DNA of 64,000 nt from contig DATKZM010000068.1 in assembly GCA_035527975.1 (NCBI GenBank), positions 62,001-126,000 on the forward strand. Reading direction: 5' to 3'. Below, piece after piece: positions 51,306 through 59,084 of this stretch. Both the position numbers and the translations under genes were made by a program. Within the stretch, counting starts at the first letter, position 1. The number at the start of each line of letters is the position of its first letter. The notes beneath the pieces were generated by a model. That model was not told the DNA's origin and did no database searches. It worked only from the letters and a program-made list of their open reading frames with translations. This DNA is from DATKZM01 sp035527975 (GTDB lineage Bacteria > Pseudomonadota > Alphaproteobacteria > JAPULJ01).

Positions 51306-52577
51306 ATGACCGCGCACAACGCCCCCGCCGATACCCCCGCCGATGCCACGCCCCCCGACGCCACGCCCCCCCATGCCACACCCCATGCCACCGCCGTTCA
51401 GGATGCGGCCGCGATGGAGCGGGTATTGGCCGTGGCGCCGGTCTGGAATGGCCTGGCGCGCGCCGGCGATGTGGTGACGCCGGAGCGGGTTCTGCTGCAT
51501 GCCGGACCGCCGGTTGCGGGCCCGGCCGGCCTGGCGCGGCCGATCCTGAACAGCGCCGCGCTGGCCGCGGTCTACGAAGGCTGGTGCAATACGCCCGATG
51601 AGGCTGAAAGGATGATCCGCGACGGCGCGGTGGCGCTCGCCGCGGCGCAGGACCACGGCGTCGTGGTGCCGCTGGCGGGCATCGTCTCGCCGACGATGAT
51701 GCTGCAGCGGGTCGCCGACCGCGCCGACCCCGAACGCATTGCCTGGAGCCCCTTCAACGGGGGCATGGGGCCGGCGATGCGCCTTGGGTTGCGGGACGCC
51801 GGCGTGATCGAGCGCTGGCGCTGGCTGAACGGCGCCTTCGCCGACGCACTGACGCCGGCGCTGGCCGAGGGTGTCGATCTGATCGCCATCGCGCGGCACG
51901 GTCTGGGCGCGGGCGACGATTGCCACGGCCGCACTCCGGCGGCGACCGCGCGCATCGCCGAGGAGCTGCGCCCGCGTCTTGCCGGTTCGCCGGCCGGCGC
52001 TGACGTCCTGGGCTTCCTCACCGAGGCGCCGGGCTTTTTTCTCAATCTTTGGATGGCCGCGACCAAATGCATCCTGTCGGCGGCCGTGGGCACCGATGGC
52101 AGCGCCCTGGTGACGGCGATGGCCGGCAACGGCGTTGAGTGCGGCATCCAGATCGCCGGCTTACCCGGTCGCTGGTTCACCGCGGCGGCGGACCCGCCCG
52201 AGGGCGACATCGCGCCGCCCTATACGCAAGCCGACCGGCTGGGCGCGATCGGCGACAGCGCCATCGTCGATGCGTTCGGGCTGGGCGCCATGGCGATGCA
52301 GCTCGCACCGGAGCAGCAAAAGGCAATGGCCGGGCATCTTCCGGACGACGCCCTGCGGCTGCCGGAGGCGCTGTTGCTGTCGCGCCATCCGGGCTTTGGC
52401 GCGCTGGGTTTGCTGGTCGGGCAGTCGGCGGCGCGGGTCGCGGCGCTGGACACGGCCGGCCTGGTTTCGCTCGGCATCCTGGACAAGGCCGGCCTGGGTG
52501 GCCGGATCGGCGGCGGTCTTTACCGGCCGCCCGTGAGCCTGTTTCGCGCGGCCAAGGACGCCTTGACCGGGCATTGA
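51306..52577 (+). CDS. DUF1116 (YlbE/AllG-like) protein
   Basis: 423-residue protein of the DUF1116 family, which includes YlbE (AllG), a subunit of the AllFGH oxamate carbamoyltransferase of allantoin fermentation. Family-like stretches are WNGLARAGDVV, LNSAALAAVYEGW, AAQDHGVVVPLAGIVSPTMM (about residue 113-132), WSPFNGGMGPAMRLG and GAGDDCHGRTPAATARI (about 195-211). The usual partners FdrA/AllF (DUF1116-associated) and AllH (DUF2877) are absent. Residues 8-30 are a Pro/Thr/Asp/His low-complexity run. The ATG at 51306 lies 1 nt after the ATPase stop, and the binding protein gene follows. A carbamoyl- or amide-handling role is inference. Confidence 0.83.
   Translation: MTAHNAPADTPADATPPDATPPHATPHATAVQDAAAMERVLAVAPVWNGLARAGDVVTPERVLLHAGPPVAGPAGLARPILNSAALAAVYEGWCNTPDEAERMIRDGAVALAAAQDHGVVVPLAGIVSPTMMLQRVADRADPERIAWSPFNGGMGPAMRLGLRDAGVIERWRWLNGAFADALTPALAEGVDLIAIARHGLGAGDDCHGRTPAATARIAEELRPRLAGSPAGADVLGFLTEAPGFFLNLWMAATKCILSAAVGTDGSALVTAMAGNGVECGIQIAGLPGRWFTAAADPPEGDIAPPYTQADRLGAIGDSAIVDAFGLGAMAMQLAPEQQKAMAGHLPDDALRLPEALLLSRHPGFGALGLLVGQSAARVAALDTAGLVSLGILDKAGLGGRIGGGLYRPPVSLFRAAKDALTGH
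51330..51404 (+). repeat. Degenerate in-frame microsatellite in the DUF1116 gene
   Basis: Repeats of the type GCCACGCC-CCC-GAC/CAT encode an ADTPADATPPDATPPHA-like run at the N-terminus. The region is outside the conserved fold, so the length is probably free to vary. Confidence 0.65.
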
Positions 52578-52685
52578 ATGGCCAGGCCGCCGCCAGAAAG
52601 CGGCCGGCTGTGAGTGAGAGATGTTTCAAGCAGGTGGCCCGGCCGCGCGGAGCGGCCGGTTCAAGCAACGGGAAGGAGGAGTAAG

Positions 52686-53846
52686 ATGAATAAGACGAAA
52701 AAGACACTGTCTCTGATCGGCGGGGTGATCCTGTCCATCGGTGTCGCGGGTAGCGGACAGGCGGCGGACACGGGCCCGATCAAGATCGGCGGCCTGTTCG
52801 AGACCTCGGGCTTCCTGGCTTTCCTTGGCAAGCCAGGGCTGGAAGGCGCGCGGCTCGCAACCAAGCTGGTCAACGCGTCCGGCGGTATCAACGGACGCAA
52901 GGTCAGTTTCATCAACGTCAATACCGAGAGCAACAACACCGTGGCGGTCACCGCGGTCCGCCGCCTGATCGAGCAGGAAAAGGTGCACGCCCTGGTGGGC
53001 GCGATGAACAGCGGCTCGTCCTATTCGATCATCGGCTATGTGCAGCGCCGCCAGATCCCGATCATCGCCAATGGCGCCTCGCGCGGCATCGTGCTGCCGC
53101 CGGAGAAGAAGACCTGGTTCTTCCTGGCGCCGCTGACCGACGTGCTGGTCCAGACCGTCATGGTCAAGCAGATGAAGGCGAAGGGCATCCAGCGCATCGC
53201 CTTCCTGCATGTCGATACTGGTTTCGGCAATTCGGGCAAAAAGGCGATCACGTCCCTGGCCAAGATGCACGGTCTGGCCATCGTCGCGATGGAGAGCTAT
53301 GGCAATAAGGACAAGGACATGACGCCGCAGCTCACCCGCATCCGCTCGACCAACGCCCAGGCGACGGTCATCTGGGGGACCGGCGGCGGTCTTGCCATAT
53401 CGATCAAGAACTTCCGCCAGCTCGGCATCAAGCACCCGGTCTACATTTCCCATGCCGGCAATGACTTCAACGTCGTGCGCCTGGCAGGTCCGGGCTCGGA
53501 CGGCGTGCTGCTGCCATCGTCAAAGCTCTACGTCACCGAGACCCTGGCGGCCAACGACCCCCAGAAGCCGGTGATCGAAAACTTCATCGCCGCCTTCAAG
53601 AAGGAGTACGGCAAGGTCCCCGCGACCTTCGCCGGCAACGGCTATGACGCGGTGATGATGATCGCGAACGCAATGAAGAAGGCGGGCACGAATTCGAAGG
53701 CCCTGCGCAAGGCGATCGAAGGGACGACGAACTATAACGGCGTCACGGCGGTCTACAGCTACTCGCCGACCAACCACTTCGGGGCCCAGGAAGGCAGCGT
53801 CGTGATGCTGCAGGTCAAGGGCGGCGGCTTCATCGTCGCCAAATAG
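52686..53846 (+). CDS. Branched-chain amino acid-type ABC transporter substrate-binding protein
   Basis: 386-residue periplasmic binding protein (Peripla_BP_6). A Sec signal peptide (MNKTKKTLSLIGGVILSIGV) ends near GQA/AD at about residue 27, and the mature protein begins IKIGGLFETSGFLAFLG. The ligand-pocket region has GAMNSGSSYSIIGY (about 106-119) and SHAGNDFNVVRLAG (about 258). A GGAAGGAGG ribosome site stands before the ATG at 52686. It ends the Rieske/transport operon; a perfect palindromic hairpin follows 27 nt after its stop. The ligand is unknown and probably serves the oxygenase. Confidence 0.92.
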   Translation: MNKTKKTLSLIGGVILSIGVAGSGQAADTGPIKIGGLFETSGFLAFLGKPGLEGARLATKLVNASGGINGRKVSFINVNTESNNTVAVTAVRRLIEQEKVHALVGAMNSGSSYSIIGYVQRRQIPIIANGASRGIVLPPEKKTWFFLAPLTDVLVQTVMVKQMKAKGIQRIAFLHVDTGFGNSGKKAITSLAKMHGLAIVAMESYGNKDKDMTPQLTRIRSTNAQATVIWGTGGGLAISIKNFRQLGIKHPVYISHAGNDFNVVRLAGPGSDGVLLPSSKLYVTETLAANDPQKPVIENFIAAFKKEYGKVPATFAGNGYDAVMMIANAMKKAGTNSKALRKAIEGTTNYNGVTAVYSYSPTNHFGAQEGSVVMLQVKGGGFIVAK

Positions 53847-53873
53847 GGCGCCGTGAGCGGACGATAGAGCAAA

Positions 53874-53899
53874 GGGAGGCGCCCGGCCGGGCGCCTCCC
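53874..53899 (+). terminator. Perfect 26-bp palindromic hairpin after the binding-protein gene
   Basis: GGGAGGCGCCCGG is directly followed by its complement. The hairpin is very stable and sits at the expected operon end, followed on the plus strand by GCTTGTTC rather than a real T-run. It is probably a terminator or an RNA 3'-end stabiliser. Confidence 0.65.
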
Positions 53900-53928
53900 G
53901 CTTGTTCGAGGCAGGCAGGCAGGCCAAG

Positions 53929-54546
53929 ATGGCGCGCGGCGCGATCTTCACGGTCGGGCACTCCAACCGGACATTGGCGGCGTTGCTCGCCATGCTCGGC
54001 GAAGCGCGCGTGGCCAGGCTGGTGGATGTGCGCCGCTATCCCCGCTCGCGCTACAACCCGCAGTTCAACGACCGGGCGCTGGCGCCGGCGCTGCGGGCGA
54101 CCGGCATCGAATACCGCCACGCGCCCGAGCTCGGCGGGATGCGCGCCGCGCCGGCAACCCCCTCACCCGCGTCAACCCCGGCAAACCCCTCACCCCCGTC
54201 AACCCCGTCAACCCCGTCAACCCTATCAATCAATGACGGATGGAAGCCGGGCCCGTTCCGTAACTATGCGGATTACGCCCTGACCCCGGACTTCCAGGCG
54301 GCGCTGGCGATCCTTGAAGTGGAGGCCGCGGCGGGGCCCGTGGCGATCATGTGCGCGGAGAAGGATTGGCGGCAATGCCACCGCCAAATCGTCACGGACT
54401 ATCTGCTCAGCCGGGGTCACACGGTCGAGCACCTGGTCTCGCCGGGCACCCGGGAAGCCGCGCTGCTTGACAAGCGGGTCGTCCCCGTCGATGGCGGAAG
54501 ATTGCTTTATCGCCGGCCCCCACCGTCCCAGCACGAGCTCTTTTGA
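53929..54546 (+). CDS. DUF488 family protein with a Pro/Ser/Thr low-complexity insert
   Basis: 205-residue DUF488 protein. It has the conserved IFTVGHSNRTL (about 5-15), VDVRRYPRSRYNPQFN (about 33-48) and a C-terminal CAEKDWRQCHRQIV (about 142-155) with the paired Cys. A Pro/Ser/Thr run at about 76-102, encoded by a 9-nt tandem repeat, splits the middle of the domain, replacing a variable loop. The ATG at 53929 is used; nine upstream codons are open. The biochemical role of the family is not established. It follows the transport operon after a strong hairpin, so it is probably a separate unit. Confidence 0.82.
   Translation: MARGAIFTVGHSNRTLAALLAMLGEARVARLVDVRRYPRSRYNPQFNDRALAPALRATGIEYRHAPELGGMRAAPATPSPASTPANPSPPSTPSTPSTLSINDGWKPGPFRNYADYALTPDFQAALAILEVEAAAGPVAIMCAEKDWRQCHRQIVTDYLLSRGHTVEHLVSPGTREAALLDKRVVPVDGGRLLYRRPPPSQHELF
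54156..54234 (+). repeat. 9-nt in-frame tandem repeat (CCCCGTCAA) in the DUF488 gene
   Basis: CCCCGTCAA occurs three times in exact succession (54194-54220), followed by the variant CCCTATCAA and preceded by looser copies. It encodes an STPSTPS-type run. Copy number may differ between strains without breaking the frame. Confidence 0.8.
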
Positions 54547-54575
54547 AAGCCGGCTGCTCGGGGGGCCGATCGCTA

Positions 54576-54600
54576 GATCACTGTGATGCGATCGTGCTCT
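54576..54600 (+). repeat. Dispersed short intergenic repeat, copy 2
   Basis: 23 of 25 nt are identical to 17524-17548 in the same orientation. It lies at the 3' junction of the convergent DUF488 and M24 genes and overlaps the last codons of the latter. Confidence 0.55.
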
Positions 54601-55711
54601 GGGCGGCGGTCAATACTGTCGGTCCGTGCTCACCCATCATGACCGTATCGGCCAAGAAAACCGCCCCGCATGCGGCGCTGCCGATACGTGAGCGGATCAC
54701 CAGGGCAGTTCCGGGCTGCAACTCGTCTTCGCTCCCCGCTCGGAGGACAGGCGGCTCGCGATCCTGGAACCCGACCCCGTGTCCAAAGCCGAAATCTCCG
54801 GCACCGGTTGCACCTGCTTCAGCGTACAACCGTGCCGCGTCGCGGGCGAATTCCCCCCCGGTCCGCCCCGGCTTCGCGAGGGCGATCACGCGCTGATGCA
54901 ACGCCGCCGCCCGATCCAGGTCGGTCGACCATGCCTCATCGAGCCCGAACGTGCGGCCGCAATAAGCCCGCAGGCCTCGGTAACGCAGCGCAATCTCAAC
55001 CGCGATGCCACCACCCGCGCCAATCGGATTGCGGCCGGGCGGTCCCAGCCGATCCGCCAGGACCGGCCCCGCCGAAGCGCGGATCTCGACGATCTCGCGG
55101 TTCATCAGATCGGCGCCGCGCCGACGCGCCGTCAGCGCGGCAATCGCCGCCAGATCGGCAGCGCTTCGCGTCGGCGCCAGATCATCGGCAACGGCGGCCA
55201 CGGCATCGCGGGCGATGGCCGCGCTTCGATCCAGAGCATCGCGAACAAGCGGCTCGCCAAGGGGCGCTATCGCCTTATGCCAAGCCTCTTGGTCGATCTC
55301 GACATATGTCGCGCCGTCAAGCGCTTTGTGCAAATCGCCAGCGATGCGGCGGAACATGTTTGCCCCGCCGACAATCCCCACCCGCGGCGCGCGATCTGTA
55401 CCCGCATCCTGGAGCAGTTGGCGGCACAGGGCGCCGGGCGCGTAGGTCCCGGAAAGGTAATCGGCCGTCGCCGACTGTTTGACGCGAACCAGATAGGCGG
55501 AATGGTGCAGCCCGAAGGCCAGCGCCACATCGCCGCGCCGGGGCACGATCGCCAATGCGTACATGGCGTACACATCGAAATCGGTGAGGTAGCGCACGGC
55601 GCCCGCCGCCGAAATATCGTCCGCGTAGCAGAGCAGCATATCCAAGTCGAGCGGCCGCAACAGCCGGTCGCGCGTATGGGCCACGCGTGCCTGAAAGGTC
55701 CGTTGATCCAT
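54578..55711 (-). CDS. M24-fold (creatinase/aminopeptidase P-like) protein without metal ligands
   Basis: 377-residue protein with the N-terminal creatinase domain (about 1-150) and the C-terminal pita-bread domain (about 155-370). Compared with aminopeptidase P, four of the five metal ligands are replaced: Asp by E239, Asp by Y250, Glu by R340 and Glu by A354. The ligand His (H311, in GFGHGVGFQ) is kept. The fold motifs are otherwise intact. This resembles creatinase, a metal-free M24 enzyme, more than a peptidase. It lies 38 nt after a second M24 gene with the same loss. The start is the ATG at 55711. Hydrolysis of a C-N bond is plausible; the substrate is not known. Confidence 0.85.
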   Translation of the reverse strand: MDQRTFQARVAHTRDRLLRPLDLDMLLCYADDISAAGAVRYLTDFDVYAMYALAIVPRRGDVALAFGLHHSAYLVRVKQSATADYLSGTYAPGALCRQLLQDAGTDRAPRVGIVGGANMFRRIAGDLHKALDGATYVEIDQEAWHKAIAPLGEPLVRDALDRSAAIARDAVAAVADDLAPTRSAADLAAIAALTARRRGADLMNREIVEIRASAGPVLADRLGPPGRNPIGAGGGIAVEIALRYRGLRAYCGRTFGLDEAWSTDLDRAAALHQRVIALAKPGRTGGEFARDAARLYAEAGATGAGDFGFGHGVGFQDREPPVLRAGSEDELQPGTALVIRSRIGSAACGAVFLADTVMMGEHGPTVLTAAQSTIASQ

Positions 55712-55723
55712 AGCCGTCCTCTT

Positions 55724-55750
55724 ATACCAAATCTCACTGAGACTTGGTAT
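55724..55750. promoter_or_regulatory. 27-bp near-perfect palindrome between the two M24 genes
   Basis: ATACCAA and TTGGTAT are the outer arms and TCTCA/TGAGA the inner ones around a central C, with one mismatched pair. It starts 12 nt ahead of the downstream gene and its last base is the first of the upstream gene's stop codon. It may be an operator, an mRNA hairpin or an intergenic repeat. Confidence 0.5.
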
Positions 55751-56910
55751 TAGACCACCGGCACGGATGACTGCGGCGCGGATAGCCGCTCGCAACCCGT
55801 CTCCGTTATCCGGATGTAGTCCCCCAGCATCAGCAGCGAGTGCCGGTAGGGCAGATAGATGATCGGGTGCAGTGCCATGGTCATGTTGGCCCGGAGCTCG
55901 GTTTCGCTCGACGAGCTGAGGAACGGTCCTTCATCGAGGGCGAGGCCGCAACCATGGCCGATGCGGTGGACGCCGCCGATGTCCATGGTGGCGAGCGGCG
56001 AGCGCGCCACATAGTCGTTCACCTGCGCGACCACCTCGCGCGCGGCGACGCCCGGGCGCATGTGCGCGGCGGCGATCTCCAGCGCCTCCACCGCCATCTG
56101 CGAGAGCTCGGTCCATTCCCGCGCCGGGTGCCCGACGAAGCACATGCGGTTGGCCTGGCTGAAATACCCCTCCACGCGCGGCGACAGCTCGATCGAAACA
56201 ATATCGCCGTCGCGCAGTACCGCATCTGATGGCGGGTGCGGCCAGAAGCTGTCGGGACCGCGGCACATGGAAATGTGGACGTCCTGCGCGCCTGCGATTT
56301 CCATCGCATAGGTGACCTCGCTCCAGACGTCGCGCTCGCTGACACCGCTCCGGGCGGCGGCGAAAAACGCTACGGCGCCGATGTCGGCCACCCGCGATGC
56401 GGCGCGCGCCTTCTCGATCTCGGCCGCGCTGCGGATCATGCGCAGTTCGAGCAGCGCGCCGCCTACATCGATCAGCTCAAGCTCCGGAAGCCGTGCATGC
56501 AAAGCCGCCTCGAGCGCGGCGGGAAGAACGTCCAGCGCGGAGAACCCCATGCATTCCCCGCCGGCAACGCCGACGCGCCGAACCGGGCGCCCGCCGGCCA
56601 GCAAGTCCCCCACGCATTGCGGCAGATCGTCGGTCAGGCGCAAATCGGAGATCCACGACACCGCACGCGCCCGCTCGAAATCCTCCGGATCCTGCACGAT
56701 CAGGCAGCTCGCGCCGTCGCCGGGAGCGAGGACCAACACCGTCGCGGCATGCGGGCTGTCATATCCTGTCAGGTAGCGGATCGCGTGATCGCGATACCAG
56801 TTGTATGCTCCGAGCACGATCACGGCATCCACGCCCTGGCCAGCGAAGGCGGCGTCGACTGCGGATTTGCGCGCCGCGTACTCGGTGTCGGGAAAAGGCC
56901 GCACGTTCAT
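55750..56910 (-). CDS. M24-fold (creatinase/aminopeptidase P-like) protein without metal ligands
   Basis: 386-residue creatinase/aminopeptidase-P-fold protein. The N-terminal domain (about 1-155) has VIVLGAYNWYRDHAIRYLTGY (by position 30-50). In the pita-bread domain the five metal positions read E241, Q252, H319, H348 and G363, instead of D, D, H, E, E, so only the His is canonical. Spacings match the family exactly, which supports the alignment. It overlaps the hydantoinase B gene by 4 nt, so the pair is translated together. A metal-independent, creatinase-like hydrolase acting on the product of the hydantoinase is the favoured inference. Confidence 0.85.
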   Translation of the reverse strand: MNVRPFPDTEYAARKSAVDAAFAGQGVDAVIVLGAYNWYRDHAIRYLTGYDSPHAATVLVLAPGDGASCLIVQDPEDFERARAVSWISDLRLTDDLPQCVGDLLAGGRPVRRVGVAGGECMGFSALDVLPAALEAALHARLPELELIDVGGALLELRMIRSAAEIEKARAASRVADIGAVAFFAAARSGVSERDVWSEVTYAMEIAGAQDVHISMCRGPDSFWPHPPSDAVLRDGDIVSIELSPRVEGYFSQANRMCFVGHPAREWTELSQMAVEALEIAAAHMRPGVAAREVVAQVNDYVARSPLATMDIGGVHRIGHGCGLALDEGPFLSSSSETELRANMTMALHPIIYLPYRHSLLMLGDYIRITETGCERLSAPQSSVPVV

Positions 56911-59081
56911 TGCAGCGTCTCACTGCGCAATTCGATATCGTCAAGAACCTGGCCCGATTTCTCCACTATCTGGGCTCCGAACTGCACGCCGCAGCCGGGG
57001 CAGGCATAGAGCTGCAGGGCGCATTCCGTGCTTGCCGGATCGGGGAAAAGCGGCCCCGCCTCACCCAGTGGCACATCGCGGACGATGGCGGTCGCCCGCA
57101 AGTCAGCCTGGCATGTCCCCAGCCGACAGCCGCAGCGCCGGCAGACCAGCGCGGTGGCGCCATCCGCCGCGACGATGTCGATATACTCGCCGCGCCGGCC
57201 GATCCGCTCGCCGCGGTTGGCGGGCATGACCGGATCACCACCGCGGCCCGCCAGCCTGGCCTGGCGGATGGCCTCGCGCCGGGCCTGCGTTGCCGCGGCA
57301 TCTATACGGAGGCCGCCGGCGGTTGGAACCACGCCGTAGACACGTTCGGCTTCGGCGGGCGAGAGCAGCGCATTGCCGATGTCGGTCATCACTTTGCCTG
57401 GATCACGATCCAGCGGATCTCCGTAGCCGCCACCGCCGGTACAGCGCATATAAAACATCTCCCCGCGCGCCAGGCGAAAATGCGGCAGGCCGCTGCCGAG
57501 CGGCTCCAACTCGCCCGGCACTTCTTCCAGGCTGGCGAACAGCGGCGGCGTTTGCCCGGAACCATCGTCGACCCGCGCAACCCCCCAGTAATTGCTGGCG
57601 CCCGGAAGTCCGCCAAACAGCCCCTCGGAATTCGCCACGGCGATGCCGTTCGAGGTCAGCGTGAGATCGACGTGATCGGCATCATAGACCACGAACATCT
57701 CCTCCAGCCCGGCGCCGCCGCGAAACTTGCCGGCGCCCGCCGAATCCAAGCGCTGGCGTCGGAACATGTAGAGCACCGGATGATTGACCTCGTGGGTCTC
57801 GATATTGGGGATCGACATGGTCGGGCTGACCTGGTTGCCGGCGGTATTCGTGCCATCGCGCACGGCCACGGCGCCACATCCACCGGCCCCGCCATCCATG
57901 TTGAGATAACCGAAATACTCGCCGAACTGGTTCTGCCCCGACAGGATTGCGATCGGAACCGCGCCCTGCCAAATCGCCATCGCCTCTTCGTGGTAGTGCT
58001 CGCTGCAGCCCATCAGCTTTGACAGGCAGAGCTGGGCGGCGTTGCGGATCGACCACATGGTTCCGGTGCCGCCCTTGCTGACCGGCGCGGGCAGCTTGGC
58101 GTTGCAGATGCTGCCGTCGGGCGCCGTGATGCGCACCGGGCGCAGCAGCCCCGCGTTCCAGGGCATGTCGTAGGCGAGCCACGGCAACAGCACGCCGCAC
58201 ACACCGGCCCAGGCGCCGCCGATGCAGCAATTCACGAAGCCGGGGGTCTGCGCGCTGCTGCCGGTGAAATCGAAATGCAACGCGTCGCCATCCTTCTCCA
58301 CGGCGAGCACGATGCGGTAGAGGCCGGGCGTCAGCCCGTCGTGATCCTGCCGGTCGATATGCCGGAACGTGCCGTCCGGCAGTTCCTTCAGCCGCGCCCG
58401 GAGCTTGGCCTCGGAATGGTCGAGCAGCTGCGCCATGCCGGCCTCGACGGTCTCCGCCCCATATTTTTCACACATTTCGACGAGCCGCCTGCCGCCGATA
58501 TTGTTGGCGGCGATCTGCGCCTTCAGATCGAGGGCGACGCGCGGAATCCGGATGTGGTTGAACAGCATCGTCCACAGATCCTTGCGGATGACGCCGCGCT
58601 CGATCAGCTTGACCGGCGGCAGGCGAATGCCCTCCTGATAGATCTCGCGCGCACCGATCGTGAACCCGCCGGGGATCATCGCACCAACGTCAAGATGGTG
58701 GCAGTGGCAGGCGGTCCAGCCGACCAGCTTGCCCTGGTAGTGGATCGGCGCGGTGATGATGATGTCCGACTGGTGCATCGCACCGCGATGGGGATCGTTG
58801 ACGATGAAGGCGTCGCCTTCATTGATGCCCGGGTTGTCGCTGCACTCGTCCATCACCGATCGCACGGCGAATTGCATTGGGGCGACATGCGGGATGACGT
58901 TGCTGCCCATGGCAACGAAGTCGCCATTGGGGGCGAACAGGGCGGTGGCGAAGTCCTGCACTTCGGTCACCACCGGCGAGGACGAGGCCTGGATCAGAAT
59001 AACCCCCATCTCTTCGGCCGCCTGCCAGAACTTGTGGCGCAGCACCTCGAAGGTGACGGGATCGATCGTTGCCTTTTTCAT
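56907..59081 (-). CDS. hyuB: Hydantoinase B/oxoprolinase family protein with C-terminal zinc-ribbon-like domain
   Basis: 724-residue HyuB-type subunit. The body (about 1-560) has the typical start DPVTFEVLRHKFWQAAEEMG, NDPHRGAMHQSDIIITAPIHY (by position 111-131), a glycine-rich GGAGLEEMF and GLPGASNYWGV. The C-terminal 100 residues carry CRRCGC and CPGCG pairs. This is a zinc-ribbon-like part similar in kind to the gamma subunits of acetone/acetophenone carboxylases, here fused to B. The ATG at 59081 is 3 nt after the hyuA stop. With HyuA it should form an ATP-dependent enzyme that opens a cyclic amide (hydantoin, oxoproline) or carboxylates a ketone. Confidence 0.9.
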   Translation of the reverse strand: MKKATIDPVTFEVLRHKFWQAAEEMGVILIQASSSPVVTEVQDFATALFAPNGDFVAMGSNVIPHVAPMQFAVRSVMDECSDNPGINEGDAFIVNDPHRGAMHQSDIIITAPIHYQGKLVGWTACHCHHLDVGAMIPGGFTIGAREIYQEGIRLPPVKLIERGVIRKDLWTMLFNHIRIPRVALDLKAQIAANNIGGRRLVEMCEKYGAETVEAGMAQLLDHSEAKLRARLKELPDGTFRHIDRQDHDGLTPGLYRIVLAVEKDGDALHFDFTGSSAQTPGFVNCCIGGAWAGVCGVLLPWLAYDMPWNAGLLRPVRITAPDGSICNAKLPAPVSKGGTGTMWSIRNAAQLCLSKLMGCSEHYHEEAMAIWQGAVPIAILSGQNQFGEYFGYLNMDGGAGGCGAVAVRDGTNTAGNQVSPTMSIPNIETHEVNHPVLYMFRRQRLDSAGAGKFRGGAGLEEMFVVYDADHVDLTLTSNGIAVANSEGLFGGLPGASNYWGVARVDDGSGQTPPLFASLEEVPGELEPLGSGLPHFRLARGEMFYMRCTGGGGYGDPLDRDPGKVMTDIGNALLSPAEAERVYGVVPTAGGLRIDAAATQARREAIRQARLAGRGGDPVMPANRGERIGRRGEYIDIVAADGATALVCRRCGCRLGTCQADLRATAIVRDVPLGEAGPLFPDPASTECALQLYACPGCGVQFGAQIVEKSGQVLDDIELRSETLQ

Positions 59082-59084
59082 GGC

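Noticed and set aside
54194..54229. The CCCCGTCAA repeats as a CRISPR-like array
   Set aside because: Units are 9 nt with no spacers, lie in frame inside a coding domain and encode a Pro/Ser/Thr run.
54578..56910. Annotating the M24 pair as active Xaa-Pro aminopeptidases
   Set aside because: Four of the five metal-binding residues are replaced in each protein, at family spacing, so ordinary metallopeptidase activity is unlikely.
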